In this document: in pieces, positions 8,056 to 16,225 of the stretch | Layout: the number at the start of each line of letters is the position of its first letter | Numbering within the stretch: position 1 is the first letter of the stretch | Assembly (NCBI GenBank): GCA_963716855.1 | Contig: CAVQUV010000021.1 | Coordinates: forward strand, 186,001-250,000 | DNA length: 64,000 nt | From: JAGVSZ01 sp963716855 | GTDB taxonomy: Bacteria > Pseudomonadota > Gammaproteobacteria > Burkholderiales > SG8-39 | Direction of reading: 5' to 3' | The notes under the pieces: generated by a model | Told to the model about the DNA's origin: nothing | The model's input: only the letters and a program-made list of their open reading frames with translations | Databases searched by the model: none | Position numbers and translations under genes: made by a program

Positions 8056-8106
8056 GGCGAGAACGAACGGCAAACGCCGGCGCGGGGATCGCGCCGCGAG
8101 CGAGGG

Positions 8107-10083
8107 CTATTCTACCGTTGCTTGGCCGGTGATCGTGGCGGCGTAGCCTTCTCCGCCCTTGCGCGACGAGATGGTGCCCAGGCGGGCCTTCAGCGGCTTC
8201 GCGTCGCCGCCGTAGAGCGCAGCGTAGTACATGGTGTTGCTCAACACCTTCTTCACGTAGTCGCGCGTCTCGCTGAACGGAATCGTCTCGGCGTAGATCG
8301 CGCCCTCGAGCGGCCGGTCCGCCTTCCATTTGCGCGCGCGCCCCGGCCCGGCGTTGTACGCGGCCGCGGCGAGGACCGGGCTGCCGTCGAGCTCATCGAG
8401 CACGTACTTCAGGTAGCTCGTGCCGAGCGCGATGTTCACATCGATGTCGGCCACGCGTGATGGCGCATAGTTCTTCATACCTGTCTGGCGCGCGACCCAG
8501 CGTGCCGTCGCAGGCATGAGTTGCATCAGGCCGGACGCGCCGGCGACCGACCGCACGTTGGGAACGAATCGGCTCTCCTGCCGCACGAGACCGAGCACGT
8601 ACGGCTCCTCGAGGCCCTGGGCGCGGGCCTGCTCGGCGAACACGCCGCGATAAGGCGCGAGAAAGCGCACGTTGAAATCGTGCGTGCCGACGGTTCGATC
8701 GGCCGTGTTGATCGCGCGATCCCAGATTTCGGCGCGGCGCGCGACCTCCGCAGCCGCGAGCAGCTGTTCGTCGTCCATGCCGCGCAGCGCCCAGTTCCAC
8801 TCTCGGACCCCTTCGATACGCTGGTCGAGCCGCAGCAGCGTGAGCCCGCGTTGCAGCCCGGGATTAGCCGCCATCTTGGCGACCTCCTCTGCGGTGAGGG
8901 TGTGGCCGCGCGGCGGGATCGTGAACGGCTGGCCGAGCTCCTCGCGCGCGAGCTTGCCGTAAAAGTGATACTCGCCGGCGAGACGCGCGAACAGCGCCTC
9001 GGCGGAATCCTTGTCCCCGGCCGCCCGCAATGCGCGGGCCCGCCAGTACGTCCACGCGGGTTCGGTCCGCTGCAGCGGGGGCATCTTCTCGATGACCGCG
9101 CGCACCGTCACCCAGTTCTCGTCGCGCAGCGCGGCGCGTACCCACCACTCGAGCTGCTCCTCGGACAGAGTCGCCCCGTCGGCCTTCGCGTACCACTCGA
9201 GGGCGCCCGGCAGGTGGCGCTTCGCGCCCTGCGTCGCGATCTGCCCCCAGACCCACGCCTGATCCTCGGGCGGGAGCCGCTCCTGGAGTTTGCGCGACCA
9301 GTGGCTGAGCGCCAGCTCCGGGTCACCGCGCGCGGCGCGGGCGAATGCGTAGAGCAGCAGCTCCCGGTTCATGCGCTTCTTCAGGTCGAGCTTGTCGGCG
9401 CGCTCGATGAAGTTCGCGGGCTTCTGCCGGATGCCGTCGAGCGTGCGCTCGTCGGGCGTTTCGTTGGCAGGCAGATAATTGATCGCCCGCTTCGCGGCAG
9501 CGACCTGTCCCGCCTCGAGCAGGATCCGCACGCGGTCCCAGACGTGGCGCGTGGTGAGCTTGCCGGCCGCGATCTCCGACTCGGCGAGCGGCACGCAGCC
9601 CTCGGGCAGCTCGCGCGGCGCCGCCCATACCCGTCGGAACTCATCCAGGGCCGGCTGGTCGCCGCGCCGCCAGCGGGCCTGCAGGGCGTAGCAGGCGAGC
9701 TCCGGGTCGTCGCCGACGACGGCCGAATACTCGCTCTCGAATCCGTCCCAATCCTGGCGCTTGGCGAGAACCTTCAACCAGTCGCGGCGCAACTGATCGG
9801 CGATGTATGTCCCTTGCTGCCTGCTCAGGACGTCGCGCACGTCCGTGGCGGGCACCTCCTCCAGCTTCATGCGCAGCAGGTAGTACTCGACGTACGGCTC
9901 GAGGACATAGCCCTTCAGGTTCGGCGCCTGCTCCGCGACCTTCGCGTACTGTCCGACGCGGAACGCCTCGCGCGCAGCGAGAAAGCGATCGTCCTGGGTG
10001 AGCGGCGCCGCGCGCGCTTTGCCGTTCATCTGCGCGTGCAGAGTTGGCGCGCCTGCGACCAGCGCGAGCGTGAGCGTGAGCAA
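8107..10083 (-). CDS. slt: Soluble lytic murein transglycosylase
   Basis: This periplasmic enzyme cleaves peptidoglycan with formation of 1,6-anhydromuramic acid. The 658-residue protein matches Slt70. It has a long alpha-helical superhelical U/L region, then a C-terminal lysozyme-like domain with catalytic Glu503 in GLVRQESRF, the GASGLMQLMPATA motif and AAYNAGPGRA. The only possible start in frame is the TTG at 10083, directly after an in-frame TAG. It gives a signal peptide (LTLTLALVAG...LHAQ) without the usual positive residues. One frame over, an ATG 17 bases upstream reads MVRLP, so a single-base shift at the 5' end may hide the real start. The gene is divergent from the cyclo-ligase gene. 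Confidence 0.9.
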   Translation of the reverse strand: MLTLTLALVAGAPTLHAQMNGKARAAPLTQDDRFLAAREAFRVGQYAKVAEQAPNLKGYVLEPYVEYYLLRMKLEEVPATDVRDVLSRQQGTYIADQLRRDWLKVLAKRQDWDGFESEYSAVVGDDPELACYALQARWRRGDQPALDEFRRVWAAPRELPEGCVPLAESEIAAGKLTTRHVWDRVRILLEAGQVAAAKRAINYLPANETPDERTLDGIRQKPANFIERADKLDLKKRMNRELLLYAFARAARGDPELALSHWSRKLQERLPPEDQAWVWGQIATQGAKRHLPGALEWYAKADGATLSEEQLEWWVRAALRDENWVTVRAVIEKMPPLQRTEPAWTYWRARALRAAGDKDSAEALFARLAGEYHFYGKLAREELGQPFTIPPRGHTLTAEEVAKMAANPGLQRGLTLLRLDQRIEGVREWNWALRGMDDEQLLAAAEVARRAEIWDRAINTADRTVGTHDFNVRFLAPYRGVFAEQARAQGLEEPYVLGLVRQESRFVPNVRSVAGASGLMQLMPATARWVARQTGMKNYAPSRVADIDVNIALGTSYLKYVLDELDGSPVLAAAAYNAGPGRARKWKADRPLEGAIYAETIPFSETRDYVKKVLSNTMYYAALYGGDAKPLKARLGTISSRKGGEGYAATITGQATVE

Positions 10084-10176
10084 CTAATCGGAAGGCGTAC
10101 CATCTTGCCTGTCTTGTTCGCCTAACCCTATGAAACACATGCAGAATACCACAGCACCACGGGAAATCCACCAAAA

Positions 10177-10884
10177 TTGGAGCGTGGTGTGACGCCCGAC
10201 GAAGTCAAAGCCTGGCGAAAGTCGCTGCGGACCCAGCTGATCGAAGAACGTAACGCGCTCGACTCTGAAACGCTGACGCGCTTTCGCGAAACGATCGACC
10301 GCCACCTCGGGCGCGGGTTTGCGGGCCTCGCACGCGGTGTTCTCGCCTTCTGCTGGCCGTACAAGGGCGAGTACGACGCCCGTTTCCTCGCCCGCGCCTT
10401 GCGCGAGCAGGGCGCGGTGACCGCGCTGCCGGTGGTCGTGGCGCCGAAAACTCCGCTCGTGTTCCGTGAGTGGCACCCCGGAGTCAGGCTGGAGTCCGGC
10501 GTGCTCGGGATTCTGTACCCGGTCGGGAGCCGCGAAGTCGCGCCGGACGCCGTCATCGTGCCGCTCGTCGGCTTCGACGACGCGGGCTACCGGCTCGGCT
10601 ACGGCGGCGGCTACTTCGACCGCACGCTCGCGGCCCTCGCGCGGAAGCCCGTCGTGATCGGCGTCGCCTACGAAAACGCGCATCTGGACACGATCCATCC
10701 GCAGCCGCACGACGTGCCCATGGACTGGATCGTCACGGAGCGCGGGATCTACCGCCGTGACGGCGACCGGCTCGAGTTTCTCGGTGCACCGCCGGGCGGG
10801 AGCGCGAGCCCGCTCAGCTCCCCGGTGTGCTACGCGGCCGAGCTGGACCCGGGATTGTTCGGCGGCGGGGAACAAGAAAGATGA
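10177..10884 (+). CDS. 5-formyltetrahydrofolate cyclo-ligase
   Basis: This enzyme converts 5-formyl-THF to 5,10-methenyl-THF using ATP. The 235-residue protein shows the basic N-terminal segment WRKSLRTQLIEERN, the central FCWPYKGEYD, the substrate/ATP loop RLGYGGGYFDRTLA, and the GVAYE strand typical of the YgfA/MTHFS family. The C-terminal 40 residues are an extension rich in Gly, Ser and Pro. The frame opens with TTG at 10177; the in-frame GTG at 10189 is an equally good start. It is divergent from slt, as in other Betaproteobacteria. The 93-bp gap is too short to hold the 6S RNA often found beside this gene elsewhere. Confidence 0.92.
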   Translation: MERGVTPDEVKAWRKSLRTQLIEERNALDSETLTRFRETIDRHLGRGFAGLARGVLAFCWPYKGEYDARFLARALREQGAVTALPVVVAPKTPLVFREWHPGVRLESGVLGILYPVGSREVAPDAVIVPLVGFDDAGYRLGYGGGYFDRTLAALARKPVVIGVAYENAHLDTIHPQPHDVPMDWIVTERGIYRRDGDRLEFLGAPPGGSASPLSSPVCYAAELDPGLFGGGEQER

Positions 10885-10982
10885 TACGGAATCACCGGGA
10901 GATTGCGATGAACCCGGATTTTGTAACGACCGGGCCGTTCCCTGTCAGAGTTCATCCGCAATAGCTTGTCTCGCGAACCGCC

Positions 10983-11645
10983 TCATCGCTTCAGCACGAG
11001 CGTCAACCCGTCGCCGACCGGTAACATCGAGAGCGAGACACGCTCGTCGTGGTGGAGCTTCTTGTTCAGTGCGCGGAGCGCGAGCGTGTCGGCGCCGCGC
11101 TTCTTCGGATCGGCCACGTCCCCGCCCCAGAGGACGTTGTCGATCCCGATCAGTCCGCCGGGGCGGAGCAGCCGAAGGCAGCGCTCGTAGTAGCCGTCGT
11201 AACCGGTCTTGTCCGCGTCGATGAACGCGAAGTCGTAGGCGCCCGCCTCGCCGCCCGCGAGCAACCGGTCGAGCGTCTGCGTCGCCGGCGCGATGCGGAG
11301 ATCGATTTTCCCGGCGACACCCGCCTTGTCCCAATACGGCTTCCCGACAGCCGTCCACTCCGCGCTCACGTCGCAGCAAACGAGCTTTCCGTCGGCCGGC
11401 AGGGCGAGCGCGATCCAGAGCGCGCTGTACCCGGTGTAGGTGCCGATCTCGATCGCGCTCCGCGCGCCGATCGCCTGCACGAGAAGCGCCATGAACTGAC
11501 CCTGCTCCGGCGAGATCTGCATACCGGCGTACGGGAGCTTCGCGGTCACCGCGCGCAGTTCGGCGGCGACCGGCGGCTCGCGCAGCGAATGATCGAGCAG
11601 GTACTTGCGTACCTTCTCGTCGATTCCCCAGGTACGCCTGGACAT
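10983..11645 (-). CDS. Class I SAM-dependent O-methyltransferase (caffeoyl-CoA/catechol type)
   Basis: The 220-residue product has the SAM-binding motif IEIGTYTGYSALW (starting at residue 65), an acidic ribose-contact strand LVCCDVS, the metal-binding DADK in FIDADKTGYDGYY, and LLRPGGLIGIDNVLW. All are diagnostic of the cation-dependent O-methyltransferase family 3. The methyl acceptor cannot be inferred. The ATG at 11645 overlaps the ilvA stop codon by one base (TGATG), so the two genes are translationally coupled. Why a hydroxy-arene-type methyltransferase is coupled to threonine deaminase is unclear. Confidence 0.9.
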   Translation of the reverse strand: MSRRTWGIDEKVRKYLLDHSLREPPVAAELRAVTAKLPYAGMQISPEQGQFMALLVQAIGARSAIEIGTYTGYSALWIALALPADGKLVCCDVSAEWTAVGKPYWDKAGVAGKIDLRIAPATQTLDRLLAGGEAGAYDFAFIDADKTGYDGYYERCLRLLRPGGLIGIDNVLWGGDVADPKKRGADTLALRALNKKLHHDERVSLSMLPVGDGLTLVLKR

Positions 11646-13156
11646 CAACCGAGAAAAAGACGGTACGCGGCGTTGCGCGACTCGTCGACATACGGGTAGC
11701 CGAGCTTCTGCAGGAACACGCGGAACGCACGCATCTCGCGGGGCGGCACCTGCATTCCCACCAGCACGCGACCGTAGTCGGCGCCGTGGTTGCGGTAGTG
11801 AAACAGGCTGATGTTCCAGTCCGAGCGCATGCTCGAGAGAAACCGCATCAGCGCCCCCGGCCGCTCCGGGAACTCGAAGCGGTAGAGGAGCTCGTTGTCG
11901 GCGCGCGCGGAGTGCCCGCCGACGAGGTGGCGGACGTGCAGCTTCGCCATCTCGTTGTCGGAAAGATCGAGGGTCCGCAGCCCGTGCCGCCGCAGCGTGC
12001 GCAGGAGCTTCGCCGTCTCGCTGCGATCGTGCACCTCGACGCCGACGAAGACGTGCGCCTCGACCGGGTCGGCCATGCGGTAGTTGAACTCGGTGATGTT
12101 GCGCGAGCCGAGCGTCGCGCAGAACTTCTTGAAGCTGCCGGGGCGCTCGGGGATCGTCACCGCGAGGATCGTCTCCCGGTGCTCGCCGACCTCGGCGCGC
12201 TCGGCGACGAAGCGCAGGCGGTCGAAGTTCGCGTTGGCGCCGCAGGCGATCGCGATGAGCTTGCGGTCGCGGACGTGCGTGCGCTCGACGTATCTCTTCG
12301 CGCCGGCGATCGCCAGCGCGCCCGCCGGCTCGAGGATCGAGCGCGTGTCCTCGAATACGTCCTTGATCGCCGCGCAGATCTCGTCGGTGTCGACGAGCAC
12401 GATGTCGTCGACGAGCGCGCGCGCGATGCGGAACGTTTCCTTGCCCACCTGCTTCACCGCGACGGCGTCGGCAAAGAGCCCGACGTGCGGCAGGACGACG
12501 CGCCGCCCGGCCGCGATCGAGCGCCTCATCGCGTCGGAATCGACCGGCTGCACGCCGATCACCTTGATGTCCGGCTGCAGCCGCTTGACGTAGGACGCGA
12601 CGCCCGAGATCAGCCCGCCGCCGCCGATCGCGACGAACATGGCGTGAATCGGGCGCGTCGACTGTCGCAGGATCTCCATTGCAATCGTGCCCTGGCCGGC
12701 GATGACGTCGGGATCGTCGAAGGGATGCACGAATGCAAGCCGTAGCCGCCGCTCCAGCTTGCGCGCGTGCTCGCGGGCCTCGCTGTAGGAATCGCCCTGG
12801 AGCACTACTTCGGCGCCGCGGGCGGCGACCGCCTCGACCTTGATCCGCGGAGCGGTGACGGGCATGACGATCACCGCCCGGCAGCCGAGCTTCTGGGCCG
12901 CGAGCGCGACACCCTGTGCGTGATTGCCCGCGGACGCGGCGATCACACCGCGCTTGAGCGCCTGCGTCGGAAGGTTCGCCATCTTGTTGTACGCGCCGCG
13001 CAGCTTGAACGAGAACACCGGTTGCATGTCCTCGCGCTTGAGCATCACGCGATTTCCGAGCCGCGCAGAAAGGTTCGGCGCGAGCTCGAGCGGCGTTTCG
13101 ATCGCGACGTCGTAGACGCGCGAGTTCAGGATCCGCTGGAGGTAGTCGATCGGCAT
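11645..13156 (-). CDS. ilvA: Threonine ammonia-lyase, biosynthetic
   Basis: This PLP enzyme deaminates threonine to 2-oxobutanoate, the first step of isoleucine synthesis. The 503-residue length and two C-terminal ACT-like regulatory modules (about 330-410 and 420-500) mark the long, isoleucine-inhibited biosynthetic form. PLP-binding Lys51 sits in FSFKLRGAYNK, the Gly-rich phosphate loop is AIGGGGLISG, and SAGNHAQGVA is conserved. It is upstream of and coupled to the O-methyltransferase gene. About 240 bp of non-coding DNA separates it from the divergent DUF3365 sensor gene. Confidence 0.96.
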   Translation of the reverse strand: MPIDYLQRILNSRVYDVAIETPLELAPNLSARLGNRVMLKREDMQPVFSFKLRGAYNKMANLPTQALKRGVIAASAGNHAQGVALAAQKLGCRAVIVMPVTAPRIKVEAVAARGAEVVLQGDSYSEAREHARKLERRLRLAFVHPFDDPDVIAGQGTIAMEILRQSTRPIHAMFVAIGGGGLISGVASYVKRLQPDIKVIGVQPVDSDAMRRSIAAGRRVVLPHVGLFADAVAVKQVGKETFRIARALVDDIVLVDTDEICAAIKDVFEDTRSILEPAGALAIAGAKRYVERTHVRDRKLIAIACGANANFDRLRFVAERAEVGEHRETILAVTIPERPGSFKKFCATLGSRNITEFNYRMADPVEAHVFVGVEVHDRSETAKLLRTLRRHGLRTLDLSDNEMAKLHVRHLVGGHSARADNELLYRFEFPERPGALMRFLSSMRSDWNISLFHYRNHGADYGRVLVGMQVPPREMRAFRVFLQKLGYPYVDESRNAAYRLFLG

Positions 13157-13344
13157 CGAAAAGGCGTTTATCGCAGCGCAGCAAGGGCGCTACTCTAAGC
13201 CGAACGTCACCGTGGCGCAAAGGCCATCGAGTCGAGCGACCACGCGCGCCGTCGTGCGCGCGTTCGTGACCGATTTCGCATCGCAAGAGGGGCCGACAGT
13301 AACGCCACCCGTCACAGCGGGAAGTGTTCCTGTGGCGCTTCCCA

Positions 13345-13367
13345 GAGGGCAGATAACGTATGCCCTC
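13345..13367 (+). promoter_or_regulatory. Small hairpin in the leader of the DUF3365 gene
   Basis: The inverted repeat GAGGGCA / TGCCCTC with a nine-base loop lies about 20 bases before the strong AGGAGAAG ribosome-binding site at 13387. It could affect the leader RNA structure or be chance; no known riboswitch class fits. Confidence 0.25.
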
Positions 13368-13398
13368 CCAGGAGTCCGGGTCCACTAGGAGAAGAAAA

Positions 13399-14277
13399 AT
13401 GTCACTGCGGTTGAAGTTCAACCTGAGCCTGCTCGCCGTCATGGTGCTCGGGCTCGCGCTCAGCAGCTTCCAGCTGAATCGCGTGCTCGAGAAGAACGCC
13501 CGCGACGAGGTCCTGCACGAGGCGGGGCTGCTGATGGAGTCGGCGCTCGCGATCCGCGCCTACACCGTGGATCACGTGCGGCCGCGCCTGTCGAAGCTGC
13601 CCGACGAGGAATTCATGCCGCAGACGGTGCCCGCCTTCGCGGCCACCGAGACGCTCACGACGCTGCGCAAGAAGTACCCCGAGTACGCGTACAAGGAAGC
13701 GACGCTCAACCCGACCAATCCGCGCGACCTGGCGGAGGAATGGGAAGCGAAGATCGTCGAGGCGTTCCGCGCCGACCCGGCCACCCAGGAGGTGAACGGC
13801 GTGCGCTCGACCCGCACCGGCCCGAGCCTCTACGTGGCGCGGCCGATCCAGATCAAGAACCCCGCCTGCCTGGCCTGCCACAGCGAGCCCAAGGCCGCGC
13901 CGGCGTCGATGCTCAAGACCTACGGCGAGCAGGCCGGCTTCGGCTGGAACCTGAACGAGATCATCGGCGCGCAGGTCGTCTCCGTGCCGATGGCCGTGCC
14001 GATGCAGCGTGCCAAGACGACCTTCTACACCTCGATCGGCGCGCTGGTGGCGATTTTCTTCGCGATGTTCATCATCCTCAACATCATGCTCGACCGCCTG
14101 GTCATCAAGCCGATCGTGCGCATGTCGGCGGCCGCGGACGCGATCAGCGGCGGCAACTTCGAGCTCGCCGCGATCGACGCGTCGGGCACGGACGAGGTCG
14201 CGAAGCTCGCGCAGTCGTTCAATCGCATGACGACGAGCCTCGCGAAGGCCATGCAGATGCTGCGCGCCAAGAAGTGA
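13399..14277 (+). CDS. DUF3365 heme-binding sensor protein with HAMP domain
   Basis: The 292-residue membrane protein has TM1 at about 8-24, a periplasmic DUF3365 (Tll0287-like) domain holding one c-type heme motif CLACH (157-161), TM2 at about 210-232, and a cytoplasmic HAMP domain (about 230-285). It then ends. There is no kinase, cyclase or chemotaxis output domain, so it must signal through a partner or act as a redox protein. The start is the ATG at 13399, seven bases after AGGAGAAG; the earlier ATG at 13360 has no such site. The small unknown protein encoded 41 bp downstream is the natural candidate partner. Confidence 0.88.
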   Translation: MSLRLKFNLSLLAVMVLGLALSSFQLNRVLEKNARDEVLHEAGLLMESALAIRAYTVDHVRPRLSKLPDEEFMPQTVPAFAATETLTTLRKKYPEYAYKEATLNPTNPRDLAEEWEAKIVEAFRADPATQEVNGVRSTRTGPSLYVARPIQIKNPACLACHSEPKAAPASMLKTYGEQAGFGWNLNEIIGAQVVSVPMAVPMQRAKTTFYTSIGALVAIFFAMFIILNIMLDRLVIKPIVRMSAAADAISGGNFELAAIDASGTDEVAKLAQSFNRMTTSLAKAMQMLRAKK

Positions 14278-14318
14278 GCGCGCCGACGCGGACTCGCACG
14301 ACCTGAGCGGACGCGGGC

Positions 14319-14825
14319 ATGGCCGCTGGCGACGACAACCGACAGTTGCTCGATGCGCTCGCGACGCATGCGGCGGCGTCGCTCGGACCGATCGCGACCC
14401 TCATCGTCGAGCAGGCCGCCGCCGCGGGTGGGAGCTTCGAGGCCATCCGCCGGAAGGTCGCGGCACAGATGGACGCCGTTGCGGCGAAGGCGTTCGTCGC
14501 CGCGACCGAACCGCTCGCTGCAAAAGCAGGCGCCGCGGCGCGAGCCACCGGCGCTTCCTCGGTGCCGCCGGCCGGTGCCAGTCCGGGGGCTGCCGCGACG
14601 CTCGATCGGAGCGATCCGGGACTCGTCCACGCGCTCGGCGTCGAAATGATGGCGCGCGTCGGTCCGAAGGGGCAGGCGCTGGTCGAGGAGGCGGCGCGCA
14701 AGTGCCGGACCACCGTGCAGCTGTACCTGCGGCTCGCGGCGGGCGTCGATGACCCCGACCTCAAGGCACAACTCTCGAGCCGCGCCGCCGCCGAAGCCGC
14801 GGCGCGCTCCGCGCCCCGAGCCTGA
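14319..14825 (+). CDS. Uncharacterised alanine-rich protein downstream of the heme sensor
   Basis: I do not recognise this 168-residue protein. It has two predicted helical blocks: residues 5-65, with repeated LATHAAASLGPIATLIVEQA-type helices, and residues 97-165, with LGVEMMARVGPKGQALVEEA. They are joined by a Pro/Gly/Ala linker at about 78-95. The blocks share the pattern L-x-x-x-(A/M)-x-x-x-(L/V)-GP, which suggests an internal duplication. No signal peptide or membrane segment is visible, so it is probably cytoplasmic. It follows the DUF3365-HAMP gene in the same direction by 41 bp and may be its cytoplasmic partner, which is inference only. Confidence 0.6.
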   Translation: MAAGDDNRQLLDALATHAAASLGPIATLIVEQAAAAGGSFEAIRRKVAAQMDAVAAKAFVAATEPLAAKAGAAARATGASSVPPAGASPGAAATLDRSDPGLVHALGVEMMARVGPKGQALVEEAARKCRTTVQLYLRLAAGVDDPDLKAQLSSRAAAEAAARSAPRA

Positions 14826-14889
14826 CGCGATTCGCCTTGCGCCGCGCAGTCGGCGCCAGTAGCGTGGCGGGCTTTGCGCCCCGCTGAGC

Positions 14890-15306
14890 GTGGACCTCGC
14901 CCACCTGATCGGCCCCGAAGCGAGCTTATGGTCGCTCGCCGTCGCCGCTTTCCTCGCGGCAACCGTGCTGCCGCTGAGTTCGGAAGTCGCGCTCTTCGGC
15001 GTGCTCAAGCTGCACCCGCATCTCTTCTGGCCGGCCATCGCAGTGGCGACCGTGGCGAACACGCTCGGCGGGATGACGTCGTACCTCATCGGGCGCTTCC
15101 TCGCCGCGCGGAAGCCGCTGAAGCACGTCGAGCAGCTGGAAAAATGGGGACCCGTCGCGCTGCTGCTCGCGTGGGCGCCGCTCGTCGGCGACGCGCTGTG
15201 CGTCGCCGCCGGCTGGCTCAAGCTGAACTGGATGGCGTCCGCCGCGTTCCAGGCGGCGGGGCGCCTTGCGCGCTACCTGCTGGTGGCGCAGGGCGCGGCG
15301 CTATAG
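14890..15306 (+). CDS. YqaA-family (DedA/SNARE-associated) membrane protein
   Basis: The 138-residue protein has four hydrophobic segments and the YqaA-type core: FLAATVLPLSSEVALFG near the start, VATVANTLGGMTSYLIGRF in the middle and WAPLVGDALCVAAGWLK after it. The family is a short branch of the DedA/VTT group, whose larger members flip or move lipids; YqaA itself is uncharacterised. Translation starts at the GTG at 14890. It follows the unknown 168-residue gene by 64 bp and converges with the exported methyltransferase gene. Confidence 0.85.
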   Translation: MDLAHLIGPEASLWSLAVAAFLAATVLPLSSEVALFGVLKLHPHLFWPAIAVATVANTLGGMTSYLIGRFLAARKPLKHVEQLEKWGPVALLLAWAPLVGDALCVAAGWLKLNWMASAAFQAAGRLARYLLVAQGAAL

Positions 15307-15319
15307 AACGGGCGCCGGG

Positions 15320-16204
15320 TCAGGAAGCCCGCCCGCGCGCTGCCGACCAGTTGACCTTCGCGCCCCCCTGGGCCGATGTCGTGCCCTCCATCTTGTCGCC
15401 GGTCGCGCGGCCGCTGAACTGGCGCCGGGTCCCGTTGCCGTCCACGAAGGAGAACGCGATGTCGGCGCCGCGCAACCGGGCGTCGGCGAGGTCGTACGAC
15501 TTGTCGCCGAGGCGCGCGGTGCCGGAGAGCTTCTGGAAGGTCTGCTTCAGCGCGATCTGCCATTTCTCCTCGCCGTTGCCGGCCGGAACGGACAGCGCCC
15601 AGTTGCCCTGCACCTTCGCCGGCACGATCCACAGGTAGGCGTCGCGGCCCTCGACGGTCGCCGTCTGGTCGGGCTCCCAGTCCTCCATGTTGAACGCGTG
15701 CGCCACGATGCGCGTACCCGGCCGCAGATCGAGGATTTTCGGCCGCAGCTTGATGTTCAGCGCGGGGAGCAGGTACATCGTGATGACGGTCGCCTTGCTG
15801 AAGTCGGTCTCGAAGATGTCCGCCTTGATGAACTTCGCCTTGTCCGAGATGCCCGCCTTCTCGGCGGCCTTCACCGAGATCGCGACCATGTCCGGGTTGT
15901 ACTCGATGCCAAGGGCGTTCGCGCCGAACTTCTGCGCCGCCATGATGACGGTGCGGCCGTCGCCCGATCCGAGGTCGATGACGTAGTCGCGCGCGGTCAC
16001 GTTCGCCATCCGCAGCATCCGCTCGACGAGCGCTTCGGGCGTCGGCACCCACACGACGTCCTTGCCGGCCTGGCCGACCTGCGGCTGGTACTCCTGCTTC
16101 TCGCCTTTCTTGTCGGCCGCCGCCTGAGCGAACGCCGGACCCTGCACCGCCACCACCGACACTGCCGCGACGAACGCGACTGCTGCTTTCCACTGAATGC
16201 TCAC
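15320..16204 (-). CDS. SAM-dependent methyltransferase-fold protein with a signal peptide
   Basis: The 294-residue protein begins with a clear Sec signal peptide (about residues 1-27, ending AFAQ). It has a class I methyltransferase core with VIDLGSGDGRTV (GSGDG at 79-83), LGIEYNP as the acidic loop, ADIFETD and a post-motif YLLP. After residue about 190 comes a beta-rich C-terminal region. An exported methyltransferase is unusual, because SAM is cytoplasmic. Either the protein binds another ligand in the periplasm, or the N-terminus is a membrane anchor with the domain inside. The start ATG at 16204 is preceded by AGGAGGTCGTCCCGTG-like sequence, supporting this N-terminus. Confidence 0.82.
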   Translation of the reverse strand: MSIQWKAAVAFVAAVSVVAVQGPAFAQAAADKKGEKQEYQPQVGQAGKDVVWVPTPEALVERMLRMANVTARDYVIDLGSGDGRTVIMAAQKFGANALGIEYNPDMVAISVKAAEKAGISDKAKFIKADIFETDFSKATVITMYLLPALNIKLRPKILDLRPGTRIVAHAFNMEDWEPDQTATVEGRDAYLWIVPAKVQGNWALSVPAGNGEEKWQIALKQTFQKLSGTARLGDKSYDLADARLRGADIAFSFVDGNGTRRQFSGRATGDKMEGTTSAQGGAKVNWSAARGRAS

Positions 16205-16225
16205 GGGACGACCTCCTTTGTGGGA

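Noticed and set aside
10084..10176. 6S RNA gene beside the cyclo-ligase gene
   Set aside because: The divergent gap is 93 bp, too short for the roughly 180-base RNA, and no matching hairpin is present.
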